NCBI RefSeq assembly: GCF_019042245.1
Contig: NZ_JAHQCX010000022.1
Location: forward strand, 24,321 to 88,320
Source of the DNA: Diplocloster modestus
GTDB taxonomy: Bacteria > Bacillota > Clostridia > Lachnospirales > Lachnospiraceae
DNA: 64,000 bases
Direction: 5' to 3'
The translations under genes were made by a program, and so were the position numbers. The notes below the pieces were generated by a model. That model was given only the letters and a program-made list of their open reading frames with translations. It was not told where the DNA came from and did not search any database. Positions 8,640 through 17,798 of this stretch are shown here, piece after piece (within the stretch, counting starts at the first letter, position 1; every line of letters starts with the position of its first letter).

Positions 8640-11303
8640 ATGTTTCATAATAAACCTCTGGCACAGATACTGGAACAGTTCCAGGCAGATCCGGGCAAAG
8701 GGCTGACCACAGCGGAGGCTGCCCTCCGAAGAGAAAAGTATGGGCCTAATAAACTGAAAGAGGGAAAGAAGAAAAGCCTGCTGCAGCTGTTTGTGGCCCA
8801 GTTAAACGATCCGCTGATCTATATTCTGCTGATCGCCGCGGTAATCTCCGGCTTTATGGGCGAGATCAACGATACGGTGATCATCAGCTTGGTGGTGGTG
8901 CTCAACGCGGTGATCGGTGTCTCACAGGAAGCCAGGGCTGAAAAATCCATGGAAGCCCTGCAGAAACTCTCGGCCCCCAAGGCGTATGTGGTAAGAGATG
9001 GGGAAATAAGAGAGATGGTATCGGAGGAGATCGTGCCGGGCGACATCGTCGTGCTGGACGCCGGCCGGTATATACCGTGTGATATCAGGCTGATCGAGAC
9101 GGCGAATCTGCAGGTGGAAGAGTCGGCGCTTACCGGGGAGTCGGTTCCTGTGAACAAGGACGCAGGGCTTACACTCGCTGAGGATAATATCCCTCTGGGG
9201 GATATGAAGAATATGGCGTTCTCCTCCACCTTGATTACCAACGGCAGAGGTACCGGAGTAGCGGTGGCGACGGGAATGGACACCCAGATTGGCCATATTG
9301 CCAATATGCTGGGGGAAGCGGATGAGAAAACTCCGCTTCAGAAGAAGCTGGCAGAGATCGGTAAGCTTCTTGGAATCGTGGCTCTGATCGTGTGCGTGGC
9401 CATGTTCGGCATCGCCGTGCTGCAAAAAAGAGACCTGTTCCAGATGTTCATGACGGCCATTTCTCTGGCTGTGGCGGCGATCCCGGAAGGGATGCCGGCG
9501 ATCGTCTCCATCGTGCTGGCCATGGGTGTCCAGCGCATGGTTAAGAAAAACGCGATTATCCGGAAGCTGCCTTCTGTGGAAACGCTGGGCGCGGTCAACT
9601 TTATCTGTTCGGATAAGACCGGGACGCTGACCCAGAACCGGATGACCGTTATGAAATGCTTCGTGAATCGGAAAATCATAGAGGAACCGCAGCTGTCTTC
9701 GGATGACCCGGCACAGCGTCTGCTGATCGAGAACCTGGTGCTCTGTTCCGATGCCACCTCAGGGCCTGAAGGAAGCACGGGAGATCCGACCGAGGTGGCG
9801 CTTATTGATCTGGGAAATAAGCACGGGATTCGGAAAGAAGATTGGAACGTAAAACATCAGAGGGTCAACGAGGCTCCGTTCGACTCAGACCGCAAGCTTA
9901 TGTCCACAGTAAATGTCTATGGGGATCAATATTACGTTATGACAAAAGGAGCCACGGATCAGCTGATCAGGAAATCTGCCAGCGCTCTGGTGGACGGCCA
10001 GGTGGTTCCTATGACGGAAGCTTTGGCCGCGGAATTTATGGCCGCCGCGGATGCGTTTTCGGATCAGGCGCTCAGAGTGCTGGGGGCTGCCTATAAGGAA
10101 ACGCAGCGGGAGGATCTCACGCAGGAAGAGATGGAGAGCGGACTTACATTCATCGGCCTGGCAGCCATGATCGACCCGCCGCGGATGGAAGTGAAGGATT
10201 CCATTGCCACCTGCTGTAATTCCGGCATTTCCACCGTGATGATTACCGGGGATCATCAGAAAACTGCCTTCGCCATAGCAAAAGAGCTGGGCATCGCTCA
10301 CACCCAGGAGCAGGTTATGCCGGGTGTGGAACTGGATCAGTATACGGATGAGGAGCTGATCGAGCGGGTGAAGAATGTCCGGGTATTTGCCAGGGTATCT
10401 CCGGAACACAAGGTCCGGATCGTGAAGGCATTCAAAGGAAGCGGAAATATCGTGTCCATGACCGGAGACGGGGTGAATGACGCCCCATCCCTGAAGGCTG
10501 CCGATATCGGAGTGGCTATGGGGATCACGGGGACTGATGTGGCGAAGGGCGCTTCGGATATTATACTGACGGATGATAATTTTTCCACCATTGTCACAGC
10601 GGTGGAAGAGGGTCGTAATATATACGCAAATATCAAAAAATCTATCGTATTCCTGCTTTCCTGCAACATCGGTGAGATTATCGCGCTGTTCCTGGCTACT
10701 TTGATGGCGTGGATGACACCCCTGCAGTCCATCCATCTGCTGTGGGTGAATCTGATTACGGATACGCTGCCGGCGCTGTCCCTGGGTGTGGACCCGGGAG
10801 ATCCGGATATTATGAAGGTGAAGCCCAGAGACCCCAAAGAGAGTTTGTTCCATGGAAGAAAGGTGTTCCTGATTCTGAACGGCGCGCTGATCGGGCTTAT
10901 GACCCTGACGGCCTTTGCTATCGGAGCCATGCGTTATTCCGGAGAATGGAGCCTGCATGTGCTGCACATCGGTAACCTGTCCGGGGACACGCTGACCCAT
11001 GCACAGACCATGGCTTTTGTGGTGCTGGCGGTTTCCCAGTTATTCCATTCGCTGAACTTAAGAAGTGAGACCAAGAGTATCTTCCAGGTGGGATTATTCT
11101 CCAATAAATATCTGGTCGGATCCATAATCCTAGGTATCCTGATACAATTTGTTGTGATCACAGTTCCTCCGCTCGCGGCTGCGTTTGATGTGTTCCACCT
11201 GACACATATCGACTGGATTTTTGTTTTGGGACTTTCGCTGGTGCCTGTAATTGTGAATGAAATTGTTAAAATATTTTTGCGGACAAAAAATAGAAAAAAT
11301 TAA
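8640..11303 (+). CDS. Calcium-type P-type ATPase
   Basis: This 887-residue pump belongs to the P2 (SERCA/PMCA-like) class and is expected to export Ca2+ across the membrane using ATP. Order of parts: N-terminal cation ATPase domain, M1-M2, actuator domain with LTGES, M3-M4 with PEGMP (ion-binding helix), phosphorylation site D325 in CSDKTGTLT, nucleotide domain with KGA, hinge TGDGVNDAPS, and M5-M10. M6 reads NLITDTLPA, close to the usual NLVTDGLPA. The start was set at the ATG at 8640, behind GGAAGGAGG; an upstream in-frame extension has no ribosome site. A perfect terminator follows, so it is a single-gene unit. Ca2+ specificity is inferred from the M4 and M6 motifs. Confidence 0.92.
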   Translation: MFHNKPLAQILEQFQADPGKGLTTAEAALRREKYGPNKLKEGKKKSLLQLFVAQLNDPLIYILLIAAVISGFMGEINDTVIISLVVVLNAVIGVSQEARAEKSMEALQKLSAPKAYVVRDGEIREMVSEEIVPGDIVVLDAGRYIPCDIRLIETANLQVEESALTGESVPVNKDAGLTLAEDNIPLGDMKNMAFSSTLITNGRGTGVAVATGMDTQIGHIANMLGEADEKTPLQKKLAEIGKLLGIVALIVCVAMFGIAVLQKRDLFQMFMTAISLAVAAIPEGMPAIVSIVLAMGVQRMVKKNAIIRKLPSVETLGAVNFICSDKTGTLTQNRMTVMKCFVNRKIIEEPQLSSDDPAQRLLIENLVLCSDATSGPEGSTGDPTEVALIDLGNKHGIRKEDWNVKHQRVNEAPFDSDRKLMSTVNVYGDQYYVMTKGATDQLIRKSASALVDGQVVPMTEALAAEFMAAADAFSDQALRVLGAAYKETQREDLTQEEMESGLTFIGLAAMIDPPRMEVKDSIATCCNSGISTVMITGDHQKTAFAIAKELGIAHTQEQVMPGVELDQYTDEELIERVKNVRVFARVSPEHKVRIVKAFKGSGNIVSMTGDGVNDAPSLKAADIGVAMGITGTDVAKGASDIILTDDNFSTIVTAVEEGRNIYANIKKSIVFLLSCNIGEIIALFLATLMAWMTPLQSIHLLWVNLITDTLPALSLGVDPGDPDIMKVKPRDPKESLFHGRKVFLILNGALIGLMTLTAFAIGAMRYSGEWSLHVLHIGNLSGDTLTHAQTMAFVVLAVSQLFHSLNLRSETKSIFQVGLFSNKYLVGSIILGILIQFVVITVPPLAAAFDVFHLTHIDWIFVLGLSLVPVIVNEIVKIFLRTKNRKN

Positions 11304-11320
11304 TGAAAAGTAACAAAAAA

Positions 11321-11352
11321 GATGGAAATATATAGTATTTCCATCTTTTTTT
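11321..11352 (+). terminator. Rho-independent terminator after the ATPase
   Basis: GATGGAAATA (11321-11330), loop TATAG, TATTTCCATC (11336-11345), then seven T residues. The ten base-pair stem is perfect. Confidence 0.93.
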
Positions 11353-11395
11353 GTAGGGAAATATGGCAAAAAAACAGGAGAAACCAATAAAAGGT

Positions 11396-11424
11396 TTGCT
11401 AGGGTGTTAATATTATGTTAAGAT
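11396..11424 (+). promoter_or_regulatory. Probable promoter of first OPT gene
   Basis: TTGCTA (11396-11401), a 17-bp spacer and TAAGAT (11419-11424), between the ATPase terminator and the OPT start codon. Both hexamers deviate from consensus. Confidence 0.45.
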
Positions 11425-11458
11425 TATTTCGTAAAAATTAATAAGAGGAGAGGGAAAG

Positions 11459-13372
11459 ATGAAAGACGACAAGCAATTCAAACCGTTTATACCAGCGGAT
11501 CGAATATTGCCGGAAATGACAGTGACATCCGTTATTGTCGGTATCCTTCTGGCCGTATTATTCGGTGGTGCGAACGCGTACCTGGGTCTTCGTGTAGGTA
11601 TGACTGTATCTGCTTCTATTCCGGCAGCGGTTATCTCTATGGGTATCATCCGGGTCATTATGCGGCGGAATTCCATTCTGGAGAACAATATGGTTCAGAC
11701 CATCGGTTCAGCTGGTGAATCCGTTGCGGCAGGCGCTATCTTTACCTTACCGGTTTTGTTCATGTGGGCAGACGAGTGGAACGTCAGTGCTCCATCCTTG
11801 ATCGAAATCGGACTGATCGCCTTAGTCGGCGGTGTGTTAGGCGTCCTGTTTATGGTACCGCTTCGGAAAGCGTTAATTGTTCAGGAGCATGGTACTCTGC
11901 CTTATCCCGAGGGTAAGGCCTGTGCGGAAGTATTACTGGCAGGAGAAGAAGGCGGAGCGAAAGCTTCCACCGTATTCGCAGGTCTTGGTATCGCCGCAGG
12001 TTACAAATTTATCGCTGACGGGTTAAAGATTTTCCCCAGCGAAGTGCACTATGAGATTACCCCTTACAAAGGCTCCGGTATTGGGATGGACGTGCTTCCG
12101 GCTCTGGCAGGTGTTGGTTATATCTGCGGACCCAAGATTTCTTCCTATCTGCTGGCCGGCGGTTGTGTTGCATGGCTGGTTCTGATGCCTTTGATCGCGC
12201 TGTTTGGCGGGGATGCGATTCTTTATCCGGGATCAAAAGCGATCAGTGAGATGGGATCCTTTGATATCTGGGGCAGCTATATCCGCTACATAGGTGCCGG
12301 TGCAGTTGCGGCTGGTGGAATTATGAGCCTGATCAAGTCTCTGCCGATGATCGTTACTACCTTCAAAGACGCCATGAAAGGCTATGGCAAGGGGAAAGGT
12401 GACAGCAATCTGCGTACGGATCAGGATCTGCCGACAGCCGGCGTATTAATCGCAGCGCTGGTAGTGGCAGTTGTTATCTGGCTGCTTCCTCCTGTCCCGG
12501 TGAATCTGCTGGGCGCATTTATTATCGTTATTTTCGGTTTCTTCTTTGCGACCGTGTCCTCCCGTATGGTGGGCCTGATCGGAAGCAGCAATAACCCGGT
12601 ATCCGGTATGGCGATCGCGACGCTTCTGTTTTCCGCGATTATTATGCGTTCGACCAGCGGAACGGGACACAGCAGTTATACGGCGGTTATAGCTATCGGC
12701 GCGATCATCTGTATCATCGCAGCGATTGCCGGTGATACATCTCAGGATTTGAAAACCGGTTACATCGTAGGTGCTACGCCCAGGAAACAGCAGATTGGTG
12801 AGCTGATCGGCGTGGTTGCATCCGCGGTAGCCATTGGCGCGATTCTGTACCTGTTTAACGCAGCGTGGCAATATGGAACGACCGAACTGCCGGCACCCCA
12901 GGCCATGCTGATGAAGATGGTTGTGGAAGGCGTTATGAATGCGAACCTGCCGTGGGTACTGGTATTTGCAGGTGTATTTATCGCAATCGTGGTGGAGATC
13001 CTGGGTATCCCGGTGCTGCCCTTCGCTGTCGGGCTGTATCTGCCGATCCATCTGAGTACACCGATGATGGTTGGCGGTCTGGTACGTCTGTTCCTGGAGA
13101 AGAGGAAGAAAGGCGATTCCGAGACGAAGAAGAATATGGTGAACAACGGCGTCCTGTACTCTTCCGGCTTGATCGCTGGAGAGGGACTGATCGGAATCCT
13201 GCTGGCGGTATTCGCTGTCATCAAGATTAACGGGAAATCCCTTGGGGATATTATCAATCTTTCAGAGAAATTTAATCTGGGCAACATAGGCGGTTTAGTC
13301 TTTTTCGCTCTGATTATTATCAGCATTTTGGCATTTACCCTCTGGAAAAAAGAGAAAGCCAGCAAGAATTAA
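11459..13372 (+). CDS. OPT family oligopeptide transporter, copy 1
   Basis: This 637-residue integral membrane protein belongs to the OPT superfamily, which imports oligopeptides or metal chelates with a proton or ion gradient. About 15 hydrophobic helices are visible. Family marks include GGANAYLGLRVGMTVSASIP (about residues 37-56), NNMVQTIGSAGESVAAG, GDTSQDLKTGYIVGATP and PVLPFAVGLYLP. GAGGAGAGGG precedes the ATG. The next gene is a close paralog, alike along its whole length with the same motifs in the same order, so this is a tandem duplication. The Lachnospiraceae-type OPT proteins are annotated as oligopeptide transporters, but substrates are largely untested. Confidence 0.92.
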   Translation: MKDDKQFKPFIPADRILPEMTVTSVIVGILLAVLFGGANAYLGLRVGMTVSASIPAAVISMGIIRVIMRRNSILENNMVQTIGSAGESVAAGAIFTLPVLFMWADEWNVSAPSLIEIGLIALVGGVLGVLFMVPLRKALIVQEHGTLPYPEGKACAEVLLAGEEGGAKASTVFAGLGIAAGYKFIADGLKIFPSEVHYEITPYKGSGIGMDVLPALAGVGYICGPKISSYLLAGGCVAWLVLMPLIALFGGDAILYPGSKAISEMGSFDIWGSYIRYIGAGAVAAGGIMSLIKSLPMIVTTFKDAMKGYGKGKGDSNLRTDQDLPTAGVLIAALVVAVVIWLLPPVPVNLLGAFIIVIFGFFFATVSSRMVGLIGSSNNPVSGMAIATLLFSAIIMRSTSGTGHSSYTAVIAIGAIICIIAAIAGDTSQDLKTGYIVGATPRKQQIGELIGVVASAVAIGAILYLFNAAWQYGTTELPAPQAMLMKMVVEGVMNANLPWVLVFAGVFIAIVVEILGIPVLPFAVGLYLPIHLSTPMMVGGLVRLFLEKRKKGDSETKKNMVNNGVLYSSGLIAGEGLIGILLAVFAVIKINGKSLGDIINLSEKFNLGNIGGLVFFALIIISILAFTLWKKEKASKN

Positions 13373-13384
13373 TTGCCTGGGATC

Positions 13385-13460
13385 ATGCTGTCTGAACCAG
13401 GTGATACTGCCTAATATAGGTAATGCTGTCTGATACAGGTAACAGCGCCGAATATAGGTA
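13385..13460. repeat. Four tandem 19-bp repeats
   Basis: Four 19-bp units start at 13385, 13404, 13423 and 13442. Units share the ending AGGTR and alternate, so units 1/3 resemble each other most, as do 2/4. They lie just upstream of the promoter of the second OPT gene and could be regulator binding sites spaced at nearly two helical turns. Confidence 0.8.
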
Positions 13461-13480
13461 AAACAGGAAATTATTATACA

Positions 13481-13510
13481 TTGTTTTGTATTTTCCTCCC
13501 ATACTATAAT
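13481..13510 (+). promoter_or_regulatory. Promoter of second OPT gene
   Basis: TTGTTT (13481-13486), an 18-bp spacer and a consensus TATAAT (13505-13510), 45 bp before the start codon and directly after the 19-bp repeat array. Confidence 0.6.
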
Positions 13511-13555
13511 GAAACGGACAATGAGTGCCAATTCATAAAGGATGGGGATTGAGAT

Positions 13556-15451
13556 ATGAAACAGGAAAAAAGTTTTAAACCATTTGTCCCCGCGGAACGG
13601 GTACTGCCGGAATTTACGGTGGCGTCGATCGTCATCGGAATCCTGTTGGCAGTGGTCTTCGGCGGGGCAAATGCTTATCTTGGCCTTCGAGTGGGAATGA
13701 CGGTGTCGGCATCGATACCAGCCGCCGTTATCGCTATGGGTGTTATCCGGGTGATTCTGCGCAAGGATTCCATACTCGAGAGCAATATGGTACAGACAAT
13801 CGGTTCAGCCGGTGAATCTGTGGCGGCGGGCGCGATTTTTACCCTGCCGGTATTATTTATGTGGGCAGAGCAGTGGGAGACCCTGCCTCCGTCCTTTTGG
13901 ACCATTTCGATTATCGCGTTATTCGGAGGAGTCCTGGGAATCTTATTCATGGTACCGCTGCGGCGGGCTCTGATTGTTCAGGAACATGGTGTTCTTCCGT
14001 ATCCGGAGGGAACCGCCTGTGCAGAGGTCCTGCTGGCGGGAGAAGAGGGCGGTTCCAAAGCCTCCACAGTGTTCGCGGGACTTGGAATAGCAGCCGCTTA
14101 CAAATTCGCGGCGGATGGGCTGAAGCTGTTTCCCAGCGAGGTTCACTATGAGTTAAACTCCTATAAGGGAAGCGGGGCAGGCGTAGACGTACTGCCGGCG
14201 CTCGTTGGAGTGGGTTATATCTGCGGACCGAAGATCTCCTCCTATATGCTGGCGGGCGGAGTCCTGGCCTGGTTTGTGCTGATGCCGCTGTTGAGCTTTT
14301 TCGGGCAGGACGCAGTCCTCTTTCCGGGGACGGACCCCATTAGCTCCATGGATTCCTTTACGATCTGGACCAAATACATCCGATACATCGGGGCGGGCGC
14401 AGTAGCGGCCGGTGGGATCTTAAGCCTGATCAAATCCCTTCCTCTGATCGTCCGGACCTTCGGTCAGGCGCTGAAGGGATATGGAAAAGGAGAGGCCAGT
14501 ATGCTGCGCACGGATAAGGACTTGCCTATGAAAGGGATTCTGCTGGTGATTCTGGCTATGGCGGTCCTGATCTGGCTGTTGCCGGCGTTCCCGGTCAATC
14601 TGTTGGGAGCGGTTCTGATCGTGGTGTTTGGTTTCTTCTTCGCAACGGTATCCTCCAGAATGGTAGGACTGGTCGGCAGCAGCAACAATCCGGTCTCCGG
14701 AATGGCGATCGCCACGCTATTGTTTTCCACGATGGCTTTAAAGGCCACCGGATCCACCGGTCAGGCAGGTATGATCGGCGCGATCGCCATCGGTTCCATT
14801 ATCTGTATGATCGCGGCCATCGCCGGAGATACCTCCCAGGACTTAAAGACCGGATATATCCTGGGCGCCACGCCCAGAAGGCAGCAGATCGGGGAACTGA
14901 TCGGTGTCGGGGCCTCTGCGGTTACCATCGGCGGTGTGTTATATCTGCTCCACTCGGCGTGGGGATACGGGTCCACCCAGCTGCCGGCGCCCCAGGCCAC
15001 ACTGATGAAGATGGTGGTCGAAGGCGTAATGGAAGGGAATCTACCGTGGGTGCTGGTATTTGCGGGTGCCGGAATCGCCATCGTGGCGGAGATCTTACGG
15101 ATGCCGGTACTGCCTTTTGCCGTGGGCCTGTATCTGCCGGTTCACTTAAGCGCCGGGATCATGGCAGGCGGTCTTGTACGATTATATTTTGAAAAGAAAA
15201 AGCATCTTCCGGAAGGACACAAAAAGGGAATGATTGAACGCGGTGTGCTGTACTGTTCCGGCCTGATCGCCGGAGAGGGGCTTGTGGGTATCCTGTTGGC
15301 CGTGCTGGCCATCGTTCCCATCGGCGCAGTGACACTTGGTGATAAAATAGATCTGTCCGAAATCCTGAATCTGGGAAATATCGGAGGACTGGCAGCGTTT
15401 GCGCTGTTGATCGGGTCACTGTTCCTGTTCGCAAAGCGGAAGGCGAAATAG
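13556..15451 (+). CDS. OPT family oligopeptide transporter, copy 2
   Basis: This 631-residue membrane protein is a paralog of the gene directly upstream. It keeps the same landmark phrases: GGANAYLGLRVGMTVSASIP, QTIGSAGESVAAGAIF, GDTSQDLKTGYI and MPVLPFAVGLYLP. It differs mainly in loops and in the C-terminal helix. It has its own promoter, preceded by the 19-bp repeat array, so the two copies can be regulated separately. A PqqD-like gene follows after 17 bp and is probably co-transcribed. The duplicated transporters may serve different peptides or be expressed under different conditions; the sequence does not tell which. Confidence 0.92.
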   Translation: MKQEKSFKPFVPAERVLPEFTVASIVIGILLAVVFGGANAYLGLRVGMTVSASIPAAVIAMGVIRVILRKDSILESNMVQTIGSAGESVAAGAIFTLPVLFMWAEQWETLPPSFWTISIIALFGGVLGILFMVPLRRALIVQEHGVLPYPEGTACAEVLLAGEEGGSKASTVFAGLGIAAAYKFAADGLKLFPSEVHYELNSYKGSGAGVDVLPALVGVGYICGPKISSYMLAGGVLAWFVLMPLLSFFGQDAVLFPGTDPISSMDSFTIWTKYIRYIGAGAVAAGGILSLIKSLPLIVRTFGQALKGYGKGEASMLRTDKDLPMKGILLVILAMAVLIWLLPAFPVNLLGAVLIVVFGFFFATVSSRMVGLVGSSNNPVSGMAIATLLFSTMALKATGSTGQAGMIGAIAIGSIICMIAAIAGDTSQDLKTGYILGATPRRQQIGELIGVGASAVTIGGVLYLLHSAWGYGSTQLPAPQATLMKMVVEGVMEGNLPWVLVFAGAGIAIVAEILRMPVLPFAVGLYLPVHLSAGIMAGGLVRLYFEKKKHLPEGHKKGMIERGVLYCSGLIAGEGLVGILLAVLAIVPIGAVTLGDKIDLSEILNLGNIGGLAAFALLIGSLFLFAKRKAK

Positions 15452-15468
15452 ACAAAGGATGTGAGAGC

Positions 15469-15822
15469 ATGTCAAAAAAGACAGTATTGCCCGGAAACTA
15501 TATGGACTACGTGCCCATGAAAAATCCGGAGTACAAATGGGAAACCAATGAGAAAGGGCGGGTGGTGATCGACGAGCCCAACGAGGGTTTCTTCAACCAC
15601 ATAGCCCAGAAATTTTTCCGCCGGCCCAAAGTAAGCCACATACAGCTGGATGCCTATGGGAGTTTTGTCTGGCTGCAGATCGACGGAAAGAACACGGTCT
15701 ATGACATCTCGGAGCTTGTTCAGGCTGAGTTCGGCAAGAAAGCGGAGCCGCTGCTGAACCGGCTGGTAGAATTCTTCCGGATATTAAAGTTCCATCATTT
15801 TATCATCTACAAAAATGATTGA
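15469..15822 (+). CDS. PqqD-family small protein
   Basis: This 117-residue protein resembles the PqqD family, whose members bind leader peptides in RiPP maturation, usually with a radical SAM partner. The middle of the protein has the PqqD-like pattern 'V.LD..GSFVWLQIDG...V.DI.ELV...FG', a winged-helix-type fold. No radical SAM maturase or precursor peptide is visible beside it. The nearest gene is the OPT transporter 17 bp upstream, so a role linked to peptide transport is possible. A hairpin followed by T residues ends the unit. Stand-alone PqqD-like proteins are common in Lachnospiraceae and their role is unknown. Confidence 0.65.
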   Translation: MSKKTVLPGNYMDYVPMKNPEYKWETNEKGRVVIDEPNEGFFNHIAQKFFRRPKVSHIQLDAYGSFVWLQIDGKNTVYDISELVQAEFGKKAEPLLNRLVEFFRILKFHHFIIYKND

Positions 15823-15838
15823 GAAGCGGAAAACTGAA

Positions 15839-15905
15839 TTCAGGAACGGAGCCTCTGAACCGGGAACGTGTGATGCGTTCCCGGTTCAGAGGTTTTTGCC
15901 GTCGG
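15839..15905 (+). terminator. Terminator hairpin, copy A of a dispersed repeat
   Basis: A perfect 17-bp stem (15852-15868 with 15876-15892) with a 7-nt loop is followed by five T residues and should terminate the OPT-PqqD unit. The element from 15839 to 15905 is about 84% identical by eye to 33828-33895, so it belongs to a dispersed repeat family. Confidence 0.85.
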
Positions 15906-16048
15906 CTGTGGTCAAAATAACCATGGACATTTTCATCAGAAATTATTAAACTAAGATAAGGCGTCACCCTGGCGGTGCTCATGGAAGATAGGAGAGCAAA
16001 TAACTTACGGAATATTCTATTCTATAAAAGACAGAGAAGGAGCATAAA

Positions 16049-16693
16049 ATGAGATTACAAATAGCGCTGGATATGGTATCGATGGAAGAAGCATTGGGAA
16101 TGGCGGAAAAAATACACGATATTATCGATATCGTAGAGATTGGAACACCGATGATCATCAAGTACGGGATGCAGCCGGTGAGGTGTATGAAGGAGAGTTT
16201 TCCCCAGCTGACGGTTCTGGCAGACACCAAAATCGCCGATGGAGGTGAAATTGAGGCCCGCTATGCCATCGAGGCCGGTGCGGATATCGTGACCGTTCTG
16301 GCCGCTGCCGCCGACAATACGATAACAGCAGCAAAGAACGTGGTCCATAAGGCCGGAAAAGAACTATATGTGGATCTGCTGGGTGTTCCTGATCTCATTC
16401 AAAGATCCAAAGAGCTGGAGGCGATGGGCGTCGATTATATCGGCGTACATACCGCCGTAGATGTGCAGCAGTCCGGAATAACGCCGTTTAACGACCTGAA
16501 GAAATTATCAGAGACAGTCTGTAATACCAGGATAGCGGCCGCAGGAGGTATCACTCAGGACACACTCCCGTTAGCTATGTTCAGCCATCCTGACGTGATT
16601 ATAGCCGGAGGAGCGCTGACAACCGCCCCCGACCTTCGGGCGGCCGTTCTTGCATTTAAACGCAGAATAATAACAGATCAGAACCGGCTTTAA
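16049..16693 (+). CDS. 3-hexulose-6-phosphate synthase-like enzyme (OMPDC superfamily)
   Basis: This 214-residue TIM-barrel enzyme belongs to the orotidine-phosphate decarboxylase superfamily, in the subgroup of 3-hexulose-6-phosphate synthase (HPS) and 3-keto-gulonate-6-phosphate decarboxylase. The Mg2+-binding motif DxKxxD is present as D59-T-K61-I-A-D64, with D8 and E30 in the expected places and phosphate-binding loops AAGGIT and IAGGAL. The phrase VDYIGVHTAVDVQ is typical of HPS. No 6-phospho-3-hexuloisomerase gene is adjacent, so the true substrate is open: formaldehyde fixation, pentose supply by the reverse reaction, or a keto-gulonate decarboxylase. AGAAGGAG precedes the ATG. It seems to be a single-gene unit. 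Confidence 0.7.
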   Translation: MRLQIALDMVSMEEALGMAEKIHDIIDIVEIGTPMIIKYGMQPVRCMKESFPQLTVLADTKIADGGEIEARYAIEAGADIVTVLAAAADNTITAAKNVVHKAGKELYVDLLGVPDLIQRSKELEAMGVDYIGVHTAVDVQQSGITPFNDLKKLSETVCNTRIAAAGGITQDTLPLAMFSHPDVIIAGGALTTAPDLRAAVLAFKRRIITDQNRL

Positions 16694-16832
16694 ATCCGGC
16701 CGCTTTCAAGAAATTCATAAATTAGAAAGAATTATCACCCCGGAAATTAAGAAATAACTAAGGAAGTAATACGAAAAAATACAAAGAGAACGGATATAAT
16801 AAGGGCATACCGAAATAAAGGAGGATGCCCCA

Positions 16833-17786
16833 ATGACATCGAGTGAGGAATTAAAAAAAAGGACAAATATAAAGGCCAGAAGAAAACACAGGCGCAGAAG
16901 AAGGGCCCGGACAAACCTGCTGAAATTCGTGCTCCTCACCGGGCTGCTGATTCTAGTGGTATTTGGACTTCACTATGGTGTGAAAAATATAGGGAACAAA
17001 TTCAAAGAATGGCGGCAGCCATATCTGACTGAAAATTCACAGCCTCCCGACGGCAGTCTGTCCGTCAATGTCTCCTCCATGGATATCGACAATTCACTCC
17101 TGCAGCAGTTACAAACAATGGATCTGCCCTCTTCCCAGCTCAAGCAAATCACCAGTCATATCGAAGACTATCCCGAAAGAATGCTGGAAGCTCTGACCAA
17201 AAATGAAGAGCTGCTGGATTACGTACTTGCCTATCCGGAAAACAAGGACCTTATGGAAAATGATCAGCCCATCGATCTTAAAAATGACTGGGAAGAGGGC
17301 AAAATTCCGCTTTTCCTCCAGTGGGATTCCAGATGGGGATACCATTCCTATGGTACAGAAGGTCTCATTGGACTGGACGGCTGCGGACCCACTTGTCTGT
17401 CCATGGTCATCGTCGGATTAACCCTGGACCTGCAGAAGAATCCCCAGGCTATAGCATCCTTCAGTGAGGATAACGGATACCTGGACCCAGCCGCCGGGAC
17501 CACCTGGGCGCTTATGACCACAGGCGCCAGGCAGCTGGGGATCCAGGCAGAAGAAATCCGTCTGGATGAGTCCGTTATGAAAAATGAACTTTCCCAAGGG
17601 CATCCCATCATCTGCAGTATGCGGCCGGGAGACTTTACCACCACCGGGCATTTTATCGTATTAACCGGTTACCGGGACGGGGAATTCACAGTCAATGACC
17701 CAAACAGCCGAAGCCGCAGCTCCAGGACTTGGTCTTATTCTGAGCTGAGTTATCAGATTAAAAATCTTTGGGCGTTTTCCCTGTGA
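16833..17786 (+). CDS. Membrane-anchored C39-like cysteine peptidase
   Basis: This 317-residue protein has a very basic cytoplasmic N-terminus (residues 1-27), one membrane helix (about 30-50), a linker, and a C39_2-type papain-fold domain (about 150-317). The catalytic cysteine is C184 in LDGCGPTC, the histidine is H273 in TTGHFIVLTG, and the following N288-D289-P completes the usual arrangement. The domain should face outside the cell. C39 peptidases in ABC transporters cleave double-glycine leaders, but free-standing C39_2 proteins like this have unknown targets. AAAGGAGG precedes the ATG. The gene is followed directly by a degraded insertion element. Confidence 0.8.
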   Translation: MTSSEELKKRTNIKARRKHRRRRRARTNLLKFVLLTGLLILVVFGLHYGVKNIGNKFKEWRQPYLTENSQPPDGSLSVNVSSMDIDNSLLQQLQTMDLPSSQLKQITSHIEDYPERMLEALTKNEELLDYVLAYPENKDLMENDQPIDLKNDWEEGKIPLFLQWDSRWGYHSYGTEGLIGLDGCGPTCLSMVIVGLTLDLQKNPQAIASFSEDNGYLDPAAGTTWALMTTGARQLGIQAEEIRLDESVMKNELSQGHPIICSMRPGDFTTTGHFIVLTGYRDGEFTVNDPNSRSRSSRTWSYSELSYQIKNLWAFSL

Positions 17787-17798
17787 GGAAGGGGAGAC

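Noticed and set aside
9885..11000. 371-codon antisense frame within the Ca2+-type ATPase
   Set aside because: Histidine- and arginine-rich nonsense typical of the complement of a GC-rich gene; the sense strand is unambiguous.
13385..13460. CRISPR or minisatellite coding repeat
   Set aside because: Units abut directly without spacers and no reading frame runs through them.
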